Below are positions 1-6,257 of a stretch of DNA of 45,620 bases, in pieces. Position 1 is the first letter of the stretch. Each line of letters opens with the position of its first letter. Under the pieces are notes generated by a model, which was given only the letters and a program-made list of their open reading frames with translations, had not been told where the DNA came from and made no database searches. The DNA comes from Pseudomonadota bacterium (GTDB taxonomy: Bacteria; Pseudomonadota; Alphaproteobacteria; Rhizobiales; Rhizobiaceae), in assembly GCA_023404095.1 (NCBI GenBank), contig JAEYDD010000031.1, forward strand, positions 1 to 45,620, in the 5' to 3' direction. The translations under genes and the position numbers were made by a program.

Positions 1-430
1 GAGTGTATTTGTTGCCAAGACAATCTTCGTAAAAAAAACGCCGAACAAAATACTTCGTAAGATTGTAGAAGTTACATAGACTAATTGCCCTTTTAGAATG
101 ACAATTAGTCAATAGAATTGTATGATGTCCTTCTCGATGGAGGCGTTTTAGAAGACTGAATAAGTTATTGTTCAACTCTGTCTCACTGAGGTATGATTCA
201 AAGCACTTTTCTTTACGATCAATTATTTCATCAATTTGGGTTTGTGTCAATTGGGGAAATAACTTCTTTAGTTCGTCCCTTGTAAATCTCTTGCCATTTT
301 CAATATTACAGTTTACACCCAGTACTGAACTTATTGCCTCGGAATAGGCAAGGCTGTTAGCTTTATCCGTTTTGATTAATGTATTGTCCATATCGAAAAC
401 AAAAACATTGTTGGGATTCTGAGTGTTCAT
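1..430 (-). CDS. HAD-family hydrolase, 5' part (runs off the left edge)
   Basis: I translated this from the complement of the ATG at 428-430; the frame stays open for 143 codons to the window edge, so the C-terminus is missing. Residues 9-17 read VFVFDMDNT, the HAD motif I (DxDxT) with nucleophile and acid/base aspartates. About 100 residues later HTILLTNC fits motif II (hydrophobic strand ending in T/S). A helical cap-like segment lies between them. HAD enzymes of this kind are soluble phosphatases; the substrate cannot be told. Its promoter region closely matches that of the neighbouring WYL regulator (see 455-490), so the two are probably co-controlled. Alternative: a beta-phosphoglucomutase-like HAD. 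Confidence 0.8.
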   Translation of the reverse strand, partial: MNTQNPNNVFVFDMDNTLIKTDKANSLAYSEAISSVLGVNCNIENGKRFTRDELKKLFPQLTQTQIDEIIDRKEKCFESYLSETELNNNLFSLLKRLHREGHHTILLTNCHSKRAISLCNFYNLTKYFVRRFFYEDCLGNKYT

Positions 431-454
431 AATGCTTGTCTTTTAATTTCTGTA

Positions 455-490
455 GCAAAGGTAAATGCATATTGCGAACTCTATATTCGT
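455..490 (-). promoter_or_regulatory. HAD gene promoter with CGAAC-N5-RTTCG operator
   Basis: On the minus strand the Bacteroides -7 box TACCTTTG (463-456) precedes the HAD ATG. Upstream is the near-palindrome CGAAC-TCTAT-ATTCG (475-489). The 36-bp block aligns without gaps to the block before the WYL gene (1530-1565), with most positions identical. The site overlaps the 3' end of the WYL gene. A regulator bound there would sit over the -33 region. Which protein binds is inferred. Confidence 0.55.
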
Positions 491-1515
491 ACTACAGAAT
501 AACTATCAAGCATTGATTTAATACGGTTAAAAATATCGTCTTGGATGGATGAAGGCGACAACACGATAAGTTCTTTACCAAAAGAACAAAGTTCACGGAT
601 TAACTCATAGTTCGAGATGCAATCTATAGAGAAAAATGCACCCTCATTAAGAGATGGATATTGCCTACGGAATTCTTCATCTTTCTCATTTTTATATTGG
701 CATTGTGAACCGTGAATAGGCTTAGTTCCAACATAGTCCTTAGAGCGATTGCTCACCCAAAAAAGGATATGTTCAACATCCCGGTTTTCATATAGAGTTA
801 CTCCAATAATATCTTCGAAACGCTCAGCCAAATCTTCATTACATGGTTTATATTTCATTTCAGGAAGGGTTGTCACGACATCAATTCTGTCAAGGGCGAA
901 ATTAAGGATTTTGCCATCATCATCAGCTGCACCAATCAAGTACCACCTATTATTATATTGTTTAAGCAAATAGGGATGGAAAATGATTTCTCTAGTTTTC
1001 TTATCCGAGAAAGTGTGATATTCCAATTTAATGGTAACCTGATTTGATATGTTATCGAATAATACGCCCAACAAATTGGAATTCTGTAGATATGGGTTAT
1101 TGCTAAAGCTAATGATTCGAGGACGTTTCTTCAAGCCAAGTCCGATTTTGAAACGGTCAAGCCATTCAAAGTGAGCCAAACCATCAAATTGTCCTATTGT
1201 GTTAAGCACCTCCAATATCAGGTTGCTTTCTTCCTCACTCAGTTCCTTTCTGAAGATAGTAAAAGAAGGGTTCTTATATCTTATACACCGATGACCATTA
1301 ACTCTATAGCGTTCTATTTCAGCATAGAATGGATCGTACTCCAAATAGTTTATGTCCTTTTCAATACAACGCTGAGATACTTCAGGGAATCCTGCATCAA
1401 TAAGTTTCTCATTGCATTTTTCTGTGAGGTCATGAATATCATAGAAATGATGCCTATCAGACAGCATTTCATCAAGATACTTATACCTTGTCAAAGCATT
1501 CTTATTCGTTGGCAT
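481..1515 (-). CDS. WYL-domain transcriptional regulator
   Basis: This is a 344-residue cytoplasmic DNA-binding regulator. The N-terminal ~80 residues form a helix-turn-helix region (RYKYLDEML...VSQRCIEKDINYLE) typical of Bacteroidota WYL proteins. The WYL domain spans roughly 150-235, with its signature NRWYLIGAADD at 189-199. WYL domains sense small ligands, often nucleic acids or nucleotides, and such regulators commonly govern defence or mobile regions. The start is the ATG at 1513-1515, just downstream of a -7 box TACTTTTG (1538-1531). A 15-bp inverted repeat at 1550-1564 in front of that box suggests autoregulation. The same site occurs before the HAD gene. The neighbouring HTH gene lies just upstream in the same orientation. 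Confidence 0.85.
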   Translation of the reverse strand: MPTNKNALTRYKYLDEMLSDRHHFYDIHDLTEKCNEKLIDAGFPEVSQRCIEKDINYLEYDPFYAEIERYRVNGHRCIRYKNPSFTIFRKELSEEESNLILEVLNTIGQFDGLAHFEWLDRFKIGLGLKKRPRIISFSNNPYLQNSNLLGVLFDNISNQVTIKLEYHTFSDKKTREIIFHPYLLKQYNNRWYLIGAADDDGKILNFALDRIDVVTTLPEMKYKPCNEDLAERFEDIIGVTLYENRDVEHILFWVSNRSKDYVGTKPIHGSQCQYKNEKDEEFRRQYPSLNEGAFFSIDCISNYELIRELCSFGKELIVLSPSSIQDDIFNRIKSMLDSYSVVRI

Positions 1516-1529
1516 ATCTTAATATTTTT

Positions 1530-1565
1530 GCAAAAGTAAATGCGACTCACGAACACAATGTTCGC
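1530..1565 (-). promoter_or_regulatory. WYL gene promoter/operator
   Basis: On the minus strand, -7 box TACTTTTG lies at 1538-1531. A perfect inverted repeat CGAACA-CAA-TGTTCG lies at 1550-1564. Spacing between repeat and -7 box is the same as in the HAD promoter (455-490), which argues for one regulator acting on both. Confidence 0.55.
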
Positions 1566-1574
1566 GTAGTTTGG

Positions 1575-1799
1575 TTATGTTTGCGATAATAAATAAGCTT
1601 TGTACTCACGAACTATCAGTTCCTTAATGTCAACTTCCAATAAATCTGCTATCTTTAGCAAACTAGCAATATCTGGCTGTGATGTATTTGTGCACCATTT
1701 TGACACAGTAGATGGATTGACTCCCATTTGTTCTGAAAGCCATTTACTAGTACGTTTTTTCTCAACTAAAACGAGTTTTATTCGATTTACATCTTCCAT
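1575..1799 (-). CDS. Small XRE-family helix-turn-helix protein
   Basis: I start this gene at the ATG at 1797-1799 (74 residues). An upstream TTG-started extension would run through a -7 box (TATTTTTG, 1825-1818). Nearly the whole protein is one HTH_3/Cro-C1 domain: SKWLSEQMGVNPSTVSKW holds helices 2-3 and NTSQPDIASLLKIADLLEVD is the usual helix 4-5 segment. There is no effector domain. It is transcribed divergently from the HEPN-like gene at 1906, with a small inverted repeat (ATTGC-TTG-GCAAT, 1848-1860) between them, so it probably represses itself and perhaps that neighbour. It could also be the antitoxin-like partner of the divergent gene, although such partners usually share an operon. 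Confidence 0.8.
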   Translation of the reverse strand: MEDVNRIKLVLVEKKRTSKWLSEQMGVNPSTVSKWCTNTSQPDIASLLKIADLLEVDIKELIVREYKAYLLSQT

Positions 1800-1847
1800 T
1801 ATTACATCTTTTAATTGCAAAAATAGTGATTATTTTTCATTTTTATT

Positions 1848-1860
1848 ATTGCTTGGCAAT
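1848..1860. promoter_or_regulatory. Candidate operator between HTH and HEPN-like genes
   Basis: This is a perfect 5-3-5 inverted repeat, ATTGC-TTG-GCAAT, in the 106-bp divergent gap, about 23 bp upstream of the -7 box of the HTH gene. Its size suits a Cro/C1-type dimer. It is short and the region is AT-rich, so chance is possible. Confidence 0.3.
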
Positions 1861-1905
1861 AAATTTACTAACTTTACACTTAAAAATTTGAATCAGATAA
1901 GTATT

Positions 1906-2859
1906 ATGAATGTTATTTTTACTGCCAAAACAGTTATTGAGGGAAACTTTGTACTGAAAGAACCCATACAGATATTATATTGTTTACATAAAATTGATTT
2001 GTATTTCGAAGGCGGAATGTATATGTTGTCTGTTTCCAAAGAGATAAACATGAAGCATTCTGATTTAGTCGAATTATCTAGGAATGAAGGAAAAGCATCA
2101 TTTGCTACGAACATTAACAAATATCTTGACAGTAAGATGCTTGATATATTTCGTAACATAGAAGTTTATGGTGGATTTCAACATGGCATAATGAAAGTCT
2201 ATTATAATGAATACTTAGATCTATCATGGATAGATAAAGCCAAAAACAAGGTGTTGTTTTCTATGAGAAAATCATTAAACAAACAGAAAAAGGTATTAAT
2301 TACTAGTGACAATTTCTCAAAACTAATGTCTGATAAAACATTTATACCAGAAGCCAAAGTTCCATATAATTTCTTCCGAGAAGCTAATAGCTATCTAGAT
2401 AAACTAGATTATATTTCAGCTTATATTCATTTTTACATGATTTTAGAATATTGCTTTGCAAAAGGGAAATTTTCTGCAGAGCAAAAAAAGAATTTCAAGA
2501 AATCTGATATGCTTAAATATGCTGTATTATCGACAATAAACATGATGAAAGAGCGGAACTATGATTTATATTTAGAGATTAAGCAGGAATGCACCGATAA
2601 ACACAAAGAACTAAATTTCGATTCTCTTATTGATATAATGTATCATTATCGTGGAGATTTGTCACATGCAATGAAAAGAGCTGTTTATGAAGAGAATCAA
2701 AAGTCAGTAAAATCAATAACCATCTTCATCTCATCTGTTTGTTTCTTTGTTTGTGGTAATATGAAAGTTTATTGTAGAAAGTTTGTTTCGGATGAGACGA
2801 AAAAACACAGAGTAAACGAACATATAAAAAGATTAGAACTACAGCTTGGTCTTAAATAG
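1906..2859 (+). CDS. HEPN-like protein of unknown function (317 aa)
   Basis: I do not recognise a named family. The frame is open from 1600, but the 5' portion is antisense to the HTH gene, so I start at the ATG at 1906. The N-terminal half (1-150) has alternating strands with no clear motif. The C-terminal half is helical and reads DKLDYISAYIHFYMILEYCFAKG, broken here as two helices around residues 166-187, then MYHYRGDLSHAM at 245-256. R249-GDLS-H254 fits the R-x4-6-H catalytic motif of HEPN ribonucleases, placed near the end of a helical bundle as in ApeA-type HEPN proteins. No signal peptide is evident. The hydrophobic stretch SITIFISSVCFFVCG near 274-288 could be a buried helix. Role as an RNase in defence or a toxin is inference from motif and context. 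Confidence 0.6.
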   Translation: MNVIFTAKTVIEGNFVLKEPIQILYCLHKIDLYFEGGMYMLSVSKEINMKHSDLVELSRNEGKASFATNINKYLDSKMLDIFRNIEVYGGFQHGIMKVYYNEYLDLSWIDKAKNKVLFSMRKSLNKQKKVLITSDNFSKLMSDKTFIPEAKVPYNFFREANSYLDKLDYISAYIHFYMILEYCFAKGKFSAEQKKNFKKSDMLKYAVLSTINMMKERNYDLYLEIKQECTDKHKELNFDSLIDIMYHYRGDLSHAMKRAVYEENQKSVKSITIFISSVCFFVCGNMKVYCRKFVSDETKKHRVNEHIKRLELQLGLK

Positions 2860-3033
2860 AGTCAAAGCATATAGGTTTGGTATAAACGTGAATTGGCTGG
2901 GAGTGTTTTGAACTGCGACTCATTTTGTCGCAAAAACATAAATTATTTGCGACAATACTATGGCTTATGCCAAACAAGGGTAGGTACTTAGCATTTCCAA
3001 ATGGACTTGGAACAATCTTCACTCCCTCGTTTC

Positions 3034-3055
3034 TGCGTAAACAATGCGTAAACAA
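3034..3055. repeat. Tandem 11-bp repeat, possible integrase arm site
   Basis: TGCGTAAACAA occurs twice head-to-tail with no spacer, 115 bp left of the tRNA scar. Short direct repeats beside an att core are typical arm-type sites for tyrosine integrases or excisionases. The rest of 2860-3160 shows no gene that I can support. Confidence 0.35.
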
Positions 3056-3169
3056 ACTATTTCAGTTAAGGGGATTTAGTGAGTTTTACCGAGAGTGGTA
3101 GGCTGCATAATTACTTGATATTCAATGAAAACTAAAATCGTTGACTATCGCAGAATATCATCTTATCGT

Positions 3170-3212
3170 TCTCATAATCTGGAGGTCCCTGGTTCAAGCC
3201 CAGGCTGGTCCA
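3170..3212 (+). other. tRNA-Met 3' half: attachment-site scar
   Basis: From the anticodon loop onward (CTCATAA, anticodon CAT at 3173-3175) the sequence follows a tRNA: variable loop, T-arm (CCTGG-TTCAAGC-CCAGG), acceptor strand and CCA at 3210-3212. Upstream bases do not pair: no matching 5' anticodon strand, no D-arm and no 5' acceptor strand, so the gene is not intact. A lone tRNA 3' half beside an integrase is the usual product of site-specific integration into a tRNA gene. The intact copy should lie at the far end of the element, outside this window. Met is read from the CAT anticodon; Ile2 (modified CAT) cannot be excluded. Confidence 0.8.
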
Positions 3213-3218
3213 CAAACT

Positions 3219-3254
3219 AAAAGGCTCATCTCTAACGAGATAGAGCCTTTTTTA
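3219..3254 (+). terminator. Rho-independent terminator behind the tRNA scar
   Basis: AAAAGGCTC pairs with GAGCCTTTT and the inner ATCTC pairs with GAGAT around a TAAC loop, giving a 14-bp stem with one bulged base followed by a T run. It probably terminated the original tRNA gene, which implies that sequence just right of 3212 was the tRNA's native downstream flank. Confidence 0.8.
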
Positions 3255-3315
3255 GTTCATGGAGACCTCCGATTAAGGGTCTGTTGCTTGGTTATATTTA
3301 GTATTGTATTAGGTA

Positions 3316-3337
3316 TTTGTTGACTAATTGTTGACTG
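3316..3337 (+). repeat. GTTGACTA direct repeats before the integrase
   Basis: GTTGACT occurs at 3319 and 3330 (11-bp period) and again at 3140, just left of the tRNA scar. The copies bracket the att core, as expected for arm-type binding sites of the integrase. They also overlap its likely promoter region, so integrase binding could control its own expression. Confidence 0.4.
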
Positions 3338-3354
3338 ATTTAAACATTACTAAC

Positions 3355-4623
3355 ATGCTGACTATCAAAGCTGAAATCAAGAAGAGTGAACTAAAAGTTG
3401 ACGGAACGTACAATGTTAAGATTAGATTTACTTTAGACCGTAAGGTTAAAAGACTATCAACTAATCTATTTATAACTTCAAAAGACCTAACTAAATCCCT
3501 CAAATTTAAAGAGGACACTTCCATTAAGAGAGCGATAGATAGACTGGTACTTTATTACAGAGAACAGTGTTTCAAACTGCAATTAGACCAAAATCATTAT
3601 TCGTTAGATGAGATAATTGAGTTCTTAAACGGAGAACAAGAGAAGCAACAAACCATTGACTTTATAAAGTTCAGTCGTGAGTGGATAGCCTCAACCACTA
3701 TCAAAGGTGCACCTAACTACACCACTGCCATTAATGCCTTAGTCCGTTTCATAGGTAAAGAGGAATTGGATATTAATTTGATTACCCTTGACTTCTTAGA
3801 AAGCTTTAAAGCATTCTTGAATAAAGAACGTGAGATACGGACTAAAAGATTAATGCAGCAGGGTAAACGGGTACCTTCCAATCGTTCACTCTCTCTATAT
3901 TTGATAAGCATTAAGAAGTTATTCAATGAAGCCAAGAAGAAATACAATAAGAAGGAGAAGAATTTAATCCTAATCCCCAACTCACCCTTCATGGAACTTG
4001 AAATACCCAAGCAGGAAGCAACAAGAAAGAGAGCCATATCCGCAGATATTATAAAGAAGCTATGGAAGCTACCCTATAAAGATATGAAGAAAGGCTACAA
4101 ATCTACCTGCCATTATAATTTGGCAAAGGATTGTTTCATTCTATCATTCTGTCTTATGGGAATCAATTCAGCAGACCTTTACAATGCCACTGAAATGGAA
4201 GGTTATACAATCGTCTATAATCGTACCAAGACGAAAGACCGTAGATTGGATAAGGCTCAAATGAAGGTTGACATACCCAGATTAATCCTGCCTCTTGTTG
4301 AGAAGTACAAGGATAAGACTGGTAAACGTCTCTTCAATTTCTATCAATACTATGCTGACGAGAAGGATTTCAATAAGGCTATCAACTACGGCTTAAAAGA
4401 AATTTGTACAATATTAGAAATTGACGATTTGGAATACTACGCAGCAAGGCATAGTTGGGCTACCATTGCACTTAATAAAGCTGGCATTGATAAATATATA
4501 GTCCATGCAGCACTTAACCATATTGACGATGCAATGAAAGTAACGGACATCTATATTGAACGTGATTTCGTAAATGAGAACAAGGCTAATACTAAGGTTG
4601 CGAAGTACGTGTTTGGCAAGTAA
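3355..4623 (+). CDS. Tyrosine site-specific integrase
   Basis: This 422-residue protein resembles Bacteroidota integrases: an arm-binding N-terminus, a SAM-like core-binding domain (about 95-215: DFIKFSREWIAS..., YTTAINALVRFI), then a C-terminal catalytic domain. Box II reads YYAARHSWAT (R365, H366), followed by LNH (H389) and the nucleophile Y400 in VTDIYIERD. The box I arginine position is GINSADLYN, with asparagine where arginine is expected; related Bacteroidota integrases also carry GIN-type boxes. An open reading extension begins at a TTG (3328) inside the GTTGACT repeats, so I prefer the ATG at 3355. It lies beside the tRNA-Met scar and probably catalysed that integration or belongs to a second element inserted there. 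Confidence 0.9.
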   Translation: MLTIKAEIKKSELKVDGTYNVKIRFTLDRKVKRLSTNLFITSKDLTKSLKFKEDTSIKRAIDRLVLYYREQCFKLQLDQNHYSLDEIIEFLNGEQEKQQTIDFIKFSREWIASTTIKGAPNYTTAINALVRFIGKEELDINLITLDFLESFKAFLNKEREIRTKRLMQQGKRVPSNRSLSLYLISIKKLFNEAKKKYNKKEKNLILIPNSPFMELEIPKQEATRKRAISADIIKKLWKLPYKDMKKGYKSTCHYNLAKDCFILSFCLMGINSADLYNATEMEGYTIVYNRTKTKDRRLDKAQMKVDIPRLILPLVEKYKDKTGKRLFNFYQYYADEKDFNKAINYGLKEICTILEIDDLEYYAARHSWATIALNKAGIDKYIVHAALNHIDDAMKVTDIYIERDFVNENKANTKVAKYVFGK

Positions 4624-4664
4624 GCTAATAATTCCCCACTAAAAATCTACTGAGCTATAATTAG

Positions 4665-4721
4665 TCGCTATCCTTTTTCGGCTTCCACATGCTTCAAAGG
4701 TAGAATGCCTAAAAAGGATAT
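4665..4721. repeat. Hairpin repeat, copy 1
   Basis: Positions 4665-4699 match 6132-6166 at 32 of 35 bases. Both share the 18-base core CTTCCACATGCTTCAAAG. Here the left arm CTATCCTTTTTCGGC (4668-4682) pairs with GCCTAAAAAGGATAT (4707-4721) at 13 of 15 positions around the core. It lies between the ends of two converging genes (integrase and propeller pseudogene). No clear T tract follows on either strand. Confidence 0.6.
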
Positions 4722-4829
4722 CAAATCAACACTTCAGTAATTTAATGGATATCAGTTATATACAAATTAAAACATATAATTATACGCTATCCTATTTCTA
4801 GTGTATAAGGGAAATACTAGACTATATAT

Positions 4830-5888
4830 CTAAAAAACGACATCAAACGAAACAAATGCAGGTTCTGGCAGATTCCCCAGCCCGATAATCTTATGCAATT
4901 TTGTACACAAAGCCATCTGATAGATTCGTTTATCCAATATCAACTTGGCTATGGGTACTCCCGAGTAATTGAAAACCAGCACCTTGTTCGCCATGGATTT
5001 TTGCGGGTCATTATAGTCATACTCGCTTAAAAGTTGATCTAAGTACAAAATATAGATATATTGGTCATCCATTGCCAAATCCAACACCTGCCCAAAGCTT
5101 CTTGCCTTACTAAACAAGAGGTTATAGTCTTTACATTCATAAAAAGACCGATCAAAATAAAAGTTCCAGTCTTTTACCATGGTTCCATTTTCCAGGTGGT
5201 ATTTAGCAAGATACGGCAGTTTGCTAGGCGCAAACACCATATGCCCGTCATGCGCCGACAGATAACCTTTCAAATTCATCCGTGAAGACTAGACAGAAAT
5301 TTTGTTCCCCACCGGAGATTCGCCGAACCTCTGTAAAGGCTGCAGATTGGCATCCAGTAAGGAAAAGAAACTACCGTCCTTTCCGCACAATAGGGAGACA
5401 AAATGCTGTTCATCCAGTCGTACGAAATTATAATCTGCAGGATTGAGCTCACCTTGCACACGCTTATAAGGAGTTTTTTTTCTGGACAGCTCTTCAATTT
5501 CAATAGCATTTCCGTTGCCTTTTAGAGACATCACTGCCAACATTTGTATATTGACATCATTCAAACCGAAGGTGTTTTCGTGAGCGTATGTAATTATTGG
5601 CTGTAGGAACTCGCCAGGACCATTTCCCAATGAACCCCAAGTATGGATTTTTTTCATACCCGAAGGAATGGAATATACATGGCAAAAATCATTTTGGGCG
5701 ACATGCGTCATTACCAAGAATGTATCAACACAGTCAATCCATCCCATATTAATCAGCAATTCTGTATCAGATTGCTCACCATCTACTCTAATCTCCTTAT
5801 CAAAGGCTGGAAATTCTGTTTTAGATTCGAAGCTACAACTTGACAAGAAGCATAGAAGAATGAATATAATAGAAGTTGTTTTCTGCAT
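4830..5888 (-). pseudogene. 6-bladed beta-propeller (BF3164-like) lipoprotein, broken by an in-frame TAG
   Basis: Two adjacent open segments in the same frame (5888-5289 and 5279-4830) are split only by TAG at 5291-5289; the next codons read SSRMNLKG and the frame continues to a normal stop. Start is the ATG at 5888, giving a lipoprotein signal (MQKTTSIIFILLCFLSSC, lipobox LSSC). The repaired protein would be about 352 residues, a usual length for this family. Diagnostic features are WGSLGNGPGEF in the first half and repeated beta-strand segments to the end. These proteins are uncharacterised surface or periplasmic propellers. The truncated product would keep about 199 residues, likely an unfinished propeller. 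It follows GH20 on the same strand but after a 370-bp gap. A sequencing error is the main alternative. Confidence 0.8.
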
Positions 5889-6131
5889 AAGTACTTCAAA
5901 GCAACATGTAGAATAATCAATGAGCCCTACTTTAAGTTTCACTTTACATCTTATTACATATCTGTTGTAACAAGCTAATGGCTAAAAGTGAAATTTAAAG
6001 CAGGCTTAATAATTGCACTTTAGCACTAATCATTATATCCAACCAGGCCTTTTGGTATGACCCAGCAAAATATTTTCACCATAATCTCCGTCAGGATATA
6101 TTACAACCATTGAATATAAATCAGGGAATTA

Positions 6132-6175
6132 TCACTATCCTTTTTCAACTTCCACATGCTTCAAAGATGAAAAAG
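6132..6175. repeat. Hairpin repeat, copy 2
   Basis: This is the second copy of the 4665 element. Here the arms are CTTTTTCAAC (6140-6149) and GATGAAAAAG (6166-6175), pairing at 9 of 10 positions around the same core. The right arm differs from copy 1 yet still complements its own left arm. The rest of 5889-6257 holds no gene that I can support. Confidence 0.6.
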
Positions 6176-6257
6176 CATTAGTGTCCACCAATGAATTCTT
6201 ACAACAAATTAAAGGCAAAGAATAACCTAAAATGGATCCTTGTAACATGAACTCGAA

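Noticed and set aside
1600..1905. N-terminal extension of the HEPN-like reading frame
   Set aside because: It is antisense to the HTH gene and its composition is not protein-like; the ATG at 1906 follows a normal divergent intergenic gap.
2852..3055. Minus-strand 67-codon frame before the tRNA scar
   Set aside because: It has no motif and poor composition, and overlaps the repeats at 3034-3055; not supported as a gene.
3136..3212. Intact tRNA gene
   Set aside because: Only the 3' half folds. The 5' anticodon strand, D-arm and 5' acceptor strand are absent.
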